From Strix aluco (lineage: Eukaryota; Chordata; Aves; Strigiformes; Strigidae), in the NCBI RefSeq assembly GCF_031877795.1, contig NC_133954.1:9453466-9517465 (forward strand): a stretch of DNA of 64,000 bases, written 5' to 3'. Positions 32,464 through 44,276 of this stretch are shown here, piece after piece. The notes beneath the pieces were generated by a model. It had not been told where the DNA came from. It saw only the letters and a list, made by a program, of their open reading frames with translations, and searched no databases. The position numbers were made by a program, and so were the translations under genes. Position 1 is the stretch's first letter, and each line of letters opens with the position of its first letter.

Positions 32464-32880
32464 CTGCATAGCAGTGACTAATGAGTCATCAAGCCAGGCC
32501 TTGGCTGAAATGACAGGGTTTTTGCTTGGTTCATCTACAAAAGCTTGGAAGCTAAAGCTGTCCACTATTTTGTAGTGACCAGGGAGCAGCACAGGGCTTG
32601 AGCAATTTGGCTCGTTGTGGGATCTGGTAGAAGTTGTGGTTGTGCTCAAGCAACTGGTTTTCACAGGGCTGCTGCCGAAGTGCAGGTTCCGGCGCTGCAC
32701 GTGACAGCAGAAATTGAGCTCTCCACAGATCGGGGAGTGATTAAAAATCAGAATGAGGCCTCGTGGGGAAAAATGCACGTTTGTGAAATTCACTTTAAAA
32801 GAGCTTCTTTCTTCAGCTGCCTGAAAAATCGCAGCTCCTCTCTCGGGAAGGGGCTGCTCTCTGCTCACGCCGCGGCTCAT
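32464..32880 (-). other. Unassigned minus-strand open frame ending at a splice donor
   Basis: From the ATG at 32880 the frame stays open for about 139 codons and then meets CTATGCAG followed by GTGAGA, a good splice donor. The predicted protein is of mixed composition (not a GC-driven low-complexity frame), with a Ser/Thr-rich middle, and I recognise no family. It lies inside the large intron of the plus-strand candidate. This length can occur by chance, and no acceptor partner was identified. Confidence 0.2.
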
Positions 32881-34799
32881 GCCGCTGAACTCTTCAGCAG
32901 CTGCAGCGGAGTTTTCCGCAGGGTCGTGAGTGGTAGGAGGGGACTGGAAAAGGCCATTTATGGTTTTCAGAGTTGTCTAGGAAATTTGAGTATGAAGCTG
33001 GTGGAAGGTGATACATAGAAGGTGTCATTTTTGTGGGAAGATGCGAGAAACATTATGAAGTTTAGCATTCAAAATAGAGTATTGAAATCACATGGAAAAG
33101 GCACGGGCAGTCTGATTCAGAGGTGAAAATAAAGTGAATCAAAGCCATTTTAACATTGCTTCCAGTATATTTAAATTAAACCAAACTAAAATTTAGACTA
33201 CTTTCCAGCCTGCTTGCCCACAGGGGACTTTAATATGATCCAAGGAATACTGTTTGAATCCACACCTTTATTTCAGGGGTGCGTTTTCCTGGGTTTTTGC
33301 CGGAGTGCCGGCTCGGTGTGCGCAGCGTGGAGTGTCTGCGGTGGAGCATTTCTCAGCCTTTCCCGCATGGTGTCAGCAGCTCTCAACGAGAGGGCTGCGG
33401 TTGGTCCTGTTTGCTGCGGATCTGCAGGGGCTGTAACCACAGATGAGTTCGGTTGGGAGCCTTCTCCCCCGAAGAGTGTCCTCTTCACCTCCTGGTGACT
33501 GAAGGCAAGAAGAGAGGAGAGCAGGTGGGAGGGAGCAGCTGCTCTCTTAAGAAATCACAGCTTTCTGTCTCAGCTCTCCGCTGGTCACCGGTGCTGTGTG
33601 ATGACCGTGGCCAAAAGGGGACTGTGACCGTGGATTTGGTTTAGATGTGCTGTGGGTCACTTGGAGCCTGGCTGGGCTGTTGTGTCTTCCCAGAGGTCAT
33701 CACCTGGGGCCTGGGGAGGTTGCCAGGGCGTTGTGAGAGTGCCTTTTGTTACCTGTCTTTGCATATAATCTGTAGTTTTTGTCCAGATAGCTTCCCCTTG
33801 CAGGAAGGAGAAGGAAGTGTTTTCATTTTGGTTACTAGTCACTGAAGCTTCATTTCGTAGTGTATTTCAGGCCATGTGCTGTGACCGACAAACTCGATGC
33901 GTGTGCAGGAGGAAATGCCTTGTGAGGAAGGACTCTCTGTATTGCTGATTATAAAGGGAATTCATTTCTGAGCTGAAGATCACTGTCACTGCTTGGCAAG
34001 GAGACACCTCCCTCCTTCCCAGAGCGCCGTATGGGATCTGTAAGGCATGGCCAGTTGTTGGAGCCGGGAGGTGTCTCGGACACATCCAGGCTCCCCTCTT
34101 CCCACCGCACGTGTTCTGCGTGGCCGGAGGGAAGGTTTGGTGTTACTCATGTGCAACACATCTGAGACACAGCTGGGCTTTCACTGCTCCTGACAGGCTG
34201 GCTCGACCGTGATTCTGTGGAGAGCGACTAAACCTCCCCAGGGAGACCACGGTGTTGGTCAGTGGGCCGTGGGGCAGGGAGCTGCTTGCTCAGGGTGAGC
34301 TGGCGCACACCAGGTTGTGATGCCCTCAGGAGCAGCTCTCTGGGGTGGGCATGTACCAGAAGTCCCCTGAGAGGAGCAGCTCTGGTCTTTCACTAGTGCA
34401 TCATCTTCGTGCCCTCTCGTGCAGGAGCGGCCGCAGAGCTGCGCGGCATGGCCGCGGTGCTGCGGGACGGGGCTCCACCATCTCCCCGGGCACAGGGCGA
34501 GCCGGCGTGGCAGCTGCGTGTCCAACGGCTGCAGCCCATGGCACGCCCCAGACGGGATGCCTGGCTGAAGAGGCAGGCTCTGGCAGCCTTTCTTGTGATG
34601 GTGCGGAGACCTTTTCTGTTGTTTATCTGCAGCACGCTTCAAAACAGTCTCTGCGTCTCCGCTGCATGCCTCTCGGCTGTTTGTTGGGTTGTGCAGGCAG
34701 CGCTGGCACGTGAGAAGTTGCTCGTTTGTAGGTGGGTGTGGAGGGCGGCCAGAAGCTGCTGGCAATAAAGACATTTTGGTGTGTTGTAAGGATCAGGTT

Positions 34800-37700
34800 A
34801 CTTGCCAGGTCTGCTGCAATCCCACCTAAGGCCTGGTGGAAGGCGCGTCTGTTGGGGTACAGCTCGGTGACGTTCAGTGACCTTCACCCTCTGCATGTGG
34901 TCGGGTCATGAAGTTGGAGCAGAAGCATTGTAGCTACCTGTGACCCTCTGGCAAAGCAGATGAGAACTGACTGCGAACGTGTTAACCTCTTCAAAGGAGC
35001 TTTGTGCAACTCCCGGTTGAAGACCGGGGCTGAGCTGCAGAGTGGCAATTGCTGCTGGCTGTGTTAGTCATCCAGAAAGAGACTTGTTTTTCCTTCTCCC
35101 CCTCCCCGCCCTGGCACAGGGGTAAAGATTCTTTCTCACTGTTTGGTGTGGCCAAAACTTAGAAGAAGAAACGTGTTATCTCCGAGAGAATCGGTCAACT
35201 CTGCCCTAAAAACATGAACTTCTATTTGTGCAGCTCCGGCGGTGAGATTTTGCTCTGGTGGTGTTGAATTTTGCTGTGATAGCCCCCAGAGTCTGAAACC
35301 AGTTCTGCTGGGAGACGTATGCAAACGTGAACGTGTGTGTGGGTTCACACCTCCTTCCACGTTAACGTTCGCATGTAGACGGGTGATTCCCTGATAATAA
35401 GATGCAAAGCAGTGGGTATACTATAGACCTGAGAGGTTGTGCTAGTTACGACAATAAACTGGAGAGAGCGGAGGCCTTTGTACCCACGAGTCACCATCTG
35501 CGGTGGGGTAGTGTGCTGCTGCAGAGGGGAATATTTACTTTACTTTTCTTGTAATTAAAATTGGTAAACCAGAATGCCTAGATTTCTACACCACAGGCAG
35601 GCCCGCGGGATCAGGATCTGAGGAAGTCACTAGTGATACCTTGGTGAGACAAAGGTTTTTTGGATGTCCGACTCAGCACCTTCATTTTCAGACAGTTGGG
35701 TGGGAAATAGGTTGCCTTTGTTGGGTGTGTGAAATGTAAAAGCTCTGGTGTCTCTTGGAAATTAAGGCTTGAAGGAGTCTTTGGAAAAGGCACTTTGACT
35801 TGTGAGTCACTTCTCTTGCAAAGATTTTACTTTTTACTACCTGGTTAGTTAAGAGCATTTTAAGAGCACCTTTTTCTTTCTCTGGAGCATTCAGCCACTT
35901 GGAGTTTGGTCGTTATATGAGTATAAACCAGGACATCGTCCCAGAGGAGTGCAGCTTTGAGTTGTGCGCTGGTGCGTGGCCTCCGGAGCTGGGGACTGAA
36001 AAGTAGCTGTGTTTGCCACTGTCCTGTCACTGCACGGGGCTTCTGCAGCAGGTCTGGGGTTCTTCAAGCCTTAAGAGACACCTACATGAAATCCATCTGC
36101 TCTTGTTGCAAATCCAGTAAAACTCTCAGTGCCTGGGGGAGAACGTACTAAGTGGTTTCTCTTTCCTGTGTTTTTTCCAAGTACACGTGGTTGCATGTGT
36201 GTAACCATTCGGATTTTACCTCCTCTCCTCTCTCAAGTTGCATAACATGAAAAATTGATACCTGCTCCCCAGGAAGCTTTTCATGAAAAGTCCTGTTGCT
36301 TTCAGGGGATTTTAGACCATGCTCCTAGTTAAAGAAGAAAGAACTAGAATCGATGGGAGAAGTTCTGATTTTGGTACAGTGTGTGCAGACTCTGAACTCT
36401 GGAAGGCCTTTGGACTACTTATGGCACCGGATACTATTTGGTCTTTTCCTCTCCTGCAGGGTGGTTCTAGGCATTACAATTGTCCTTCAGTCACAGAAAT
36501 TTCCCAATAAAGCACATAAGCATTCAAGAATTAAGGTTTTGTGCAACAGTGCTCATCAGCAGAGAAAGGAAAGTAAATATCTGCTTGCTATCTTATTTTA
36601 GACAATTGAATTAAAAAACCAAAGCAGCGGGAAGGGAAGTTAGAGTTTCGGTTCCTGCAAGCTGAAGATTTGCATGGGTTCAGCAATGACAAATACATGA
36701 GATCATGCCTAGATTGGCTCTGCATCTGCCATGCATGTGGTAAAGGTGAACTGAAAGTCTCTCTACTTGTTAAGACCTGAATAAGATTTTTGCAGCGAGC
36801 TGTGGCAGTGACAGGTGTTTGTTTAATCAAGAAGATTTGACTCCATGCTCAGGTAATACTCTTAGCTCTGCGAAGAACTGGGGTCTTATTGAAAGATGAA
36901 AGTGAAAAACAACTTTCAATGCAGCTTGAAGACAGATTAGCCTGCAGCCAGAGCTGTGCGTGTGCATACTTGAAGACTTGCAATTTCTGCAAAATCTGAA
37001 CACGAAGACCTCTTCTTTGTTTCAGGGTGAGGGCTCCCATCTGTGGGACTAGTAACAGAGCTAGGGTACTCCTGTTACTACTGCTGCAAAGTGGCATTTT
37101 ATCTCTGTTGTAGTGCTTGGGGAAGAAGTGCAGGATTGACTCACGACACCGAGGAGCAGAACTAGGGATATGACCCATATTTTCTAAGTTGTGCCCAAAG
37201 TTTTATCCATTGGATCAGACCGAGCTTCCTTTCCCCTTGCAGTATCACTACTGGAAACGTGCAAACGTTGAAGCTACCTTGGCCATGTATCCCTCAGGTG
37301 GAACTGTGCAGTTCCAGTGTGAGGTTCCTGCCAGCACAACGGGGCAGTCAAGAAGGAAAGGCCTGGTAGAGAGCAAATATTGCTAAGAAATCTTTTTTTC
37401 TCTAGTGAGTCACCTTCTTTTTTCAGCTTCTTCCATCTTTCTCATTCTTACCTTTTTGTACTGTGCATTCAGCTGTTAATACAGATCACCACAAGGAATA
37501 AACTGCCCAATTTGGGAAGCGTGTCTAAGAAGAACTCAGCAAAACCCTGTTGAGATCCCATCCCTTTGTGTATCTTCTGTGTTTATGAGCAGCCACATGT
37601 GGGGCTGGAGAGTTATTCATTATGTTACATGCCCATTCTCTTTCCCAGTCCCCCGAGGCATACTCCCACCACACTAGGGGCCGTCAGGTGGGTAAGGTGC

Positions 37701-40700
37701 TCTAGCAGTGGGTTATTCTGCTGTCATTAAATATGGCATGATGCTGTTTATCTGGTTATTTTTCCATATATTCCAGCTGCATGTTCTTGTTGTGTCCTTT
37801 GTGCCAGCAGTGCTCAGACCAGCTCTGAGCTGGTCCTGCCTTCTAATCCCTCAAAAGTCTCTGCTTTCCAGTCTGGTCAGGCCCTTTGATCTACTTGCTT
37901 TGAGGTTGCGAAGCTGCCTGTGATGATACAAACAAGGGGCAGCTGAAGTCTCAGCTGACTTAAGTTTCCCCAGATCCACCTTTGGGTGGTTCAGGTAGGA
38001 GGGGAGAAATTCCCTGGGGTGGGGAGAAAACCCACCACTGGCCACTTTGGGGGAGGTGGCCCCCAGGCGAGGCAGCTGTGCCAGCAAGCTGGGGGGGAGG
38101 TAGTTGACCGTGCAAGTTCTCCCCCGAGATCTGACACCTCCACCCCCAAGACAGGAGTTTGGGTTATTTTTCCATATGAAAGAAGATGTGGGGAGAGGAA
38201 ACCATAGCTCGCTCTGAGCTATTCTGATTGTTGCAGCATGCCACCACCCTTCCTCATCACCCACGTGCATTATTTTTAGGGTTTGTTTGCCTCACTTAAC
38301 TCCAGTTTATTCTTTCTTGGGGTGACAAGGACTTCCCTCCCACAGCTGCCCCGGTGGCACATCAGAGACCACAGCCGTGCCTGGAGAAGCTTCCTCTTCA
38401 CATTAACCAGCTCATTCAGCAAGAGGTGGGCAGCAGTGCCTGGGACAGCACGAGAAGGGAGAGGACAAACCAGCACCTGCTCCGAGATGAATGGGAGCAA
38501 CTGCAATTAGTGAGGCCTCATTCCAGTCTCACTCCCCCTAATTCCAGTTTACCTCCCACCCAGCCCAGATCTGTTTGGCACTGAGGGCTTTTAAGCCATA
38601 ACTTAAAAATACACACTAGCACATGTGCATAGATAAAGAACTGGTAGGGAAGGAGAAATAATTAGCAGTGATACTTCATTTGGAGCAGTGAGGAGTCCAG
38701 GGCTTCTGAGCCACAATGGCTTGGAGAAGGGATTGCAGGAACACCTGGAGTCCAGGTGACTCTGACTAGGTGGTGGATGTCTCTCCTGCTTTTGAAGTAG
38801 TTTATTGCAGAACAGTGACCTCTTTCTGTAACGAGGGCCAGGCTTTTTTAATTTACTTTTTAAAGATTTAAAACTGAGATTGGTCCCAGTCCCCCAGTGA
38901 ACTGTAAAAGGAAACTTCTTTCTCTGTCTTGCTGGTGAAAGGTACTAAAATGTGTTAAATCCAACCTGGAAATACACCTTTTTTTCTGTACTGGGTTCTG
39001 TGTGATTTGGCTGGGATATTTGTAGCCTAAGGTGTGACCTTGGATGGTTGCTTGGTGGGCTGAATTTTACTGATTTAAATTAGGGTTGTAGGTTGGAGTC
39101 TCTGTTTTCTTAACACCTGGGAACTTTCCTGTTTAAAAGCCTGGTTTACAGTCACCTCTGAGAAGCAGCAGGAATTGTTAAAAGCCCGGTGGCTTTCTGC
39201 AGATCCCCAGTTCTGTGTCACGCTTTACGTGCTCTAGTTCAGCGCTCCTGGTTCAGCGGGCTGTGCCTCTTGCACGGGTGAGCTCCTTGGACTCAGGGCA
39301 GTTGAGACTTCTGACCTAGTTGTGGTAAGCGAGACCTAATGTTTATTTAAGGAACCTCGGGTTTAGGCTGTTACTGTCTAGAGTTGTATTGTGGTGCCAT
39401 GGTCTCGAGACGCTCCTTATTACTGCGTGAACCTCTGGGCCGGATGCTGAAACTCGCCTAATACTTTCTCTCTAGGGAGAAACCATGAGAGACCTGAATG
39501 GTTTAGTGAAAGCAGAAATGCTCCTTAGTTTTGGCGCTCAAATGTCAATTTTGTCTTCTGGTTTTCTTTGAGATTTCTTCCTCTTTGATTCCATGGTTGC
39601 AATTATAAGATGCTGTTTATAAAGGATATTGATCATCCCTGTGTGCCTTGAGGCAGCAATTAACTGGGAAGGTCAGGAAGAAGTGTTCTGTGCACATTAA
39701 TTGTGCCACACTGGCCTGTTTGAGTTGCAGAGCTGGATTAGATGGACAGCTCATCGCGACTAGCGTGGCAGTTACTGCTCTTACCTTGCACGTAGGTGTT
39801 CTAGCCACCAGCGCTGTGGTCACTGCCTCCCACTGCGAGCAATTTGCACAGCATTACAGGATTTCTTTACTGACTTTAATTTAAAAGTGAACAATAAAAT
39901 GTTACAACATAAAGGCTTTTCACATAAGCATTGATAAGTAGCCATCAGGTATATCCAGTAGTGGAGCGGTGTTAAGGCAGTTGGGTTAATGGTTAAAATA
40001 AAAACTACTACTTAATCTGTTGGCGACTTGTTTACTGTGTAATTCATCAATGGATGAAGTAAACCTACTTTTTTCTACTTCGTTTATTTTACGCACTTGT
40101 TTTCCTGCAGGGCAGCGCTGATATGAAGGTAGGTTGATCAACAAACAGCTCTTGACAGGACCAGAAGGGTATGATATGGACTGTTATGATACATACAAGG
40201 TACATCCTGTGCAGGAAATACAATGGAAAAACAAAGGTTTTTTTCTTTTAAACTGTTATAATTTATTTTCCACAAATAGCAAAATACAGTCAGTTTTCAG
40301 ATCTCAGTGGGGAATCTCAAGTTTGGATCTTAGGCCAATGTTAACATGATTCATCTAAATAAGTGGCAAATTTGTTCTATCTGTTAAATGAAAAAAGAAA
40401 AAGCACCATGCACTCTGAAGTCACTGCTGTCTTGTTGAGGAGGCACCAGATGCAGCTGTCCCAGATGATGCTTTTAGTATCTCATTTGTATAGAAGCAGC
40501 TGCATGTTTTCCTATTTAGAATGCATCTAGTTGATACAGCCCTGAAAACTTCTCCGTTTGTGGAAGGGGAGTGGTTTTATCAAACAGGAGACAAGTACAA
40601 TTGCATGTTTTGGTGGAGCAGTTCTCCTTGCTAGAATAAGTTAGGTGAATGTATTTTGCATAAAGAGTTTTAGTTAAAGCAGTGTATCTTCAGGGTACAA

Positions 40701-41760
40701 TCATGTACATATTTAACTTTTTCTATGTAAAGCAGCTTTACATATATGAATATACATAAGAATATATTGTTACCGATGAAGAAAACTAAAAAGACCCTGT
40801 ATTATGGGTATTCCTTGCTCTGACACAGTTCTTGTTAGCTGAGTGTCTTGCCCGAGTAAGGACTAGAGGAGCAAGTGACTATTCAGTGTCAGTCGTAACC
40901 CCCCATTTCATCAGACAGAGAAGCAGCACTTCTGTACATGTCATGTGGGCATCATAAAAGAAACTGTGTTAATGGTTGGCTGGGATTGTGCTTCAGCATA
41001 GACAGGTCGTGCGGAGCAGAAGGTGCTTTCTTCCTGAATCCCAGCGCTTGGCAAAATCCCATCCCCCAGAGCCAAATGGTTTATGAAGAAGAATTTATTT
41101 AATTCTGATGGCAGCCAGCTATATCACTGTCCCAAAACCAGCTAACTGAATTATTTCCTTGGAAGGTTGATTTTAGTTCTTGTGTCTCTAAAGCATGTTT
41201 TTTGACCTGTGGTCCAGAGAGTTCCCTGTATCACTCCTGATGGATCTACATGTGTATTGAAAACAGTATAAATGGCTCTTTAGGTGTGTTTTGCTCTGTA
41301 TGTCCACGGGAACATGCCTGACCCTTTCCACAGACCGGCCCAGCCGCTGCTCGGGAGGGTGAGGCTGTTCACTGCCGCCAGTTACCCTGCTCCAGCCTGG
41401 CACAGGAGGGGTTCCTGGCCAGGGCCTTTCGCCCCCGGCGCCTGGCTCTGGGCTGAGCCCTGCGCTGGGGGTTGGAGCCTGCCAGGCAGTAACAGATGCA
41501 CAAACAATTGCAGCAACTCCTCCCCAGTTGACATTCAGGCGTCCCACGACAGCAGTTCCCAGGGTGTTCATCTGTCGTCAGGCATCTTCGCTCTTCCAGT
41601 AAATGCACCAACTGGCATTACATTCTGGGCTGCTTCTCAGGGTCTTATTTTACATGACAATAATTTGTTGCTCAGCTGCCATGTTTTTTTCAAGTACGTG
41701 ACCCTGGCAGTAATCTTCAACGCGTGACTGTCCTCTGCATTTAACTCAAACCACAGTGAA
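34800..41760. other. Intergenic DNA left of the CCR7 3' end: no gene recognised
   Basis: About 7 kb of lower-GC DNA. A few splice-like signals exist, discussed separately at 37649-37687 and 38347-38584, plus an AATAAA at 39893-39898 on the plus strand. No protein family, RNA gene or young transposon was recognised. Confidence 0.5.
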
Positions 41761-43211
41761 TGGCATCTTTATTAGCACTGGCAGTATGAATGCAAAACAC
41801 GTTTTCAATAGCTTATAAGTGAAATACATATCTGACTCAAAAGCCAGCTGCTGAAGTCCTAGAAAGACACGTTGATTGGGAAGGGAGAAGAAAACCCACA
41901 TTCTTCTTTATCTGTTGAGGTCAGCAAGCAATAGCACAGGAGGCCCCCACGCGTATGTGAAAATCAGCAGACTGTGTCCGCAGCAGCTGATAAAGCGAGG
42001 TACAAGCGAGCTTCGGATACTGGCGGGCTGAAGTGGTTGGGCCAAGGGCACAACTATATCCTGAATTTGGGCGTTTTGCCTTAAGAAATGCACGTGGATT
42101 TGCCCTGGGCTTGAATCTTTAAAATGATGAGCATTCTGGCACCAGTCCACTAAAGCACATGCTTTATATCAAACGAGTGAGTAAACAGTCCCTCAGCTCC
42201 TCAGGAGTAAGGATGGCATTGGGCAGGCTGGATGGCTGGGTGATAAAAGTGTGTGTCAGCACCTGGCTGAATTGGTGCAGAAGTATCTGTTTCTTAGTGC
42301 GAGTTTGTGTGTTTGGTGATTGGAAAGACCTTGGTTATTTGGAGCTTGTAACTAGTTTGTGCAAAAAGTTTGAATCTAAACCGTGCTAGCTACCCCTGCG
42401 TCAGCCTTGTGCAGGCAGCTGCCCTTTCAGAAGCTAAAGGAGAGATGCAATAACTTGTGCTCCTTAGGATGCACCTTCTTCGTAGGTGAAACACCAGGTA
42501 CAGGCAGAAGTGGAATTTGTACTTTTCCTGACGAACGTGTGAGTTGACACAGTAATATATGAAGTTATTGAAATGATGTATATAATATGTATGGATTTAC
42601 TATTAGTTATGGAAATTTCTCACTTTTCATGGGGGAAGGCAGAGCAGAGAGTTGCGTGCTGGGATACTTCACAGCTTATATTGTGTTCTGGATTAAGCTT
42701 GGAGCATCAGGCTGCTGGTGGTGTTTTGTCTTGAAGACCAAATCAGTGCAACAGGCATCATTTTTGTAGGCTTGGAAGAGCAATAGGTAGTCTTGTTAAA
42801 AGCAACAGTCAAGGCAAGAATGGTGCTTCTGGAAGTTCAGCCCTAAAAGAAGCAATTCTGTTGCAAAAATGTCTGTTTCTCTTGGTATTTGTCGCTTTTA
42901 GGGAAAATGTTCTATTTTGAGAATTTCTCATTTTGACTAGGAAAGACTAAAATAAAGGTGAAACAACATGATAAACTCTAGACTCATCGATCTCCCTCTC
43001 CCTTGCTTTGCTATTAGTCACAGCTTTACTAAATCTCTCCATGGGAGTATTGGCTAGCAGTGCTTGTTGCCTGAAATATGGGGAGGCTCCTGGGTTTCCT
43101 CTTACAGCTGCCTTTGCTACAGCAGTGGCAGGTCCCGCTCTACCAGTAATTCAGAATAGAGGAAGTGTAGGAAACTCCTCCACCTTGCTCAAAGGCTGGC
43201 TGGAGCTGAGC
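41760..43211 (-). other. CCR7: Probable CCR7 3' UTR with candidate poly(A) signal
   Basis: The sequence left of the CCR7 stop should be its 3' UTR. The first good minus-strand AATAAA is at 41768-41773, in the context GCTAATAAAG, followed on the minus strand by a GT-rich TGTGGTTTG stretch, giving a 3' UTR near 1.45 kb. A further AATAAA lies near 41095. The real end cannot be decided by sequence alone. Confidence 0.4.
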
Positions 43212-44276
43212 TCATGGGGAGAAGGTGGTGGTTGTCTCTGTCTCCATGGCAAAGGAAAACCTCTTGCTCTCGCGGCATGTGGACAGCTGCCAGAGGCGCT
43301 CCTGGCTCAGGCAGCCCAGCTCCTTCAGAAGCTTGAAGAGGTCGTTGCGGAATTTGACACCAATGAAGGCGTAGAGGAAGGGATTGAGGCAGCATCGGAA
43401 GCAGGCCAGAGTGTAGGTCACGTCATCTGCCACGTCGAGCTTCTTGCTCTCCTCACACGAGCTGGTTTGGTTGAAGGCTGAGATGGTCTTGGCCAGCATG
43501 ACACCATTGTAGGGCAGCTGGAAGACAACGAAGACAATTACCACGGCGATGATGACCTTGATGGCTTTATTCTTCTCAAAGTTGCGGGCCTGGAGTAATG
43601 TTTTGATGATGATGAGGTAGCAGACAGACATGACTAGGAGGGGAAATAAGAAACCAAAAACCATTTGGGACACTTTGATGCCAGTGTTGAAGGTCTGCAA
43701 GTCATTAGCGATGATGGAACAACGGGGATGGCTGTCTGAGTTATTTACACCACTGTGAACCAGCTCAGGGATTGAGAGGATGAAAGCCAGGAGCCAAATG
43801 AGGATACACGTGACCTTGCTAATGAATATCATCCGGGGACGGAAGCGGTGGGCTGAGGCAGCCTGAACGATGGCGAAGTACCTGTCGATGCTGATGGACA
43901 GGAGGAGCAGCATCCCGCTGAAGAAACTCATTTTGCAGATGCAATAGACGGCTTTGCAGGCGAACTCCCCAAAAAGCCAGTGCATGGCTGCACTGGTGGC
44001 CCAGAAGGGGAGGGTCAGCAGGAAGAGGATGTCTGCCAGAGCCAGATTCAGCAAATAGATGTCCGTCATGGTCTTGAGCCTCTTGAAGTAGATGTAGGTG
44101 AGCATCACCAGCCCGTTGCCCAGCAGCCCCGTGAAGCAGATGAGGGAGTACATGGCTGGGAGGAAGGCAGCGCGGAAGTTACGGACTTCCTCCTTCTCGC
44201 ACAGGATCTCGAACATGGTGTAGTCAATGGTGGTGTTGGAGTCATAGTCATCAGTGACGTTGTTCCCGGCACAGAA
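43212..44276 (-). CDS. CCR7: CCR7 coding exon 3 (extracellular N-terminus, seven TM segments, tail)
   Basis: The acceptor is CTGTTCTAG, with the exon starting at 44276 as FCAGNNVTDDY; the stop is at 43212-43214. It encodes residues 21-374. The upstream part is in frame and matches the human VTDDYIGDNTTVDYT stretch, so the internal Met (residue 41 of the full protein) is not the true start. Membrane cores include GLLGNGLV, LLNLALADILFLLTLPFW and VFQLPYNGV. An N-ter Cys (residue 46) and ECL3 Cys (294) form the usual chemokine-receptor pair. The tail keeps Ser/Thr clusters that GRKs phosphorylate in the mammalian receptor. Confidence 0.98.
   Translation of the reverse strand, partial: FCAGNNVTDDYDSNTTIDYTMFEILCEKEEVRNFRAAFLPAMYSLICFTGLLGNGLVMLTYIYFKRLKTMTDIYLLNLALADILFLLTLPFWATSAAMHWLFGEFACKAVYCICKMSFFSGMLLLLSISIDRYFAIVQAASAHRFRPRMIFISKVTCILIWLLAFILSIPELVHSGVNNSDSHPRCSIIANDLQTFNTGIKVSQMVFGFLFPLLVMSVCYLIIIKTLLQARNFEKNKAIKVIIAVVIVFVVFQLPYNGVMLAKTISAFNQTSSCEESKKLDVADDVTYTLACFRCCLNPFLYAFIGVKFRNDLFKLLKELGCLSQERLWQLSTCRESKRFSFAMETETTTTFSP

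Larger units (their letters stand above)
29517..34790 (+). other. Candidate unrecognised 3-exon plus-strand transcript (possibly coding)
   Basis: This is a model built only from sequence signals. Exon 1 starts in the CpG island and ends at 29588 before GTGCGT. Exon 2 is 30893-30986, with a TTTATTTTGCAG acceptor and a strong GTAAGAG donor. Exon 3 starts at 34425 after a CTCTCGTGCAG acceptor and ends near 34790, past AATAAA at 34764-34769 and a GT-rich stretch. One frame stays open across both junctions (phase 0, then phase 1). From an ATG at 29517 it gives about 169 residues, and its TAA at 34766-34768 lies inside the AATAAA. The product is basic, Arg/Leu/Ala-rich, and I recognise no family. 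It could equally be a lncRNA with a chance frame. Confidence 0.35.

Noticed and set aside
43212..44216. CCR7 as a single-exon gene starting at the internal Met
   Set aside because: The frame continues upstream to a CTAG acceptor with conserved VTDDY...NTTIDYT sequence, and signal-peptide and start exons were found in phase.
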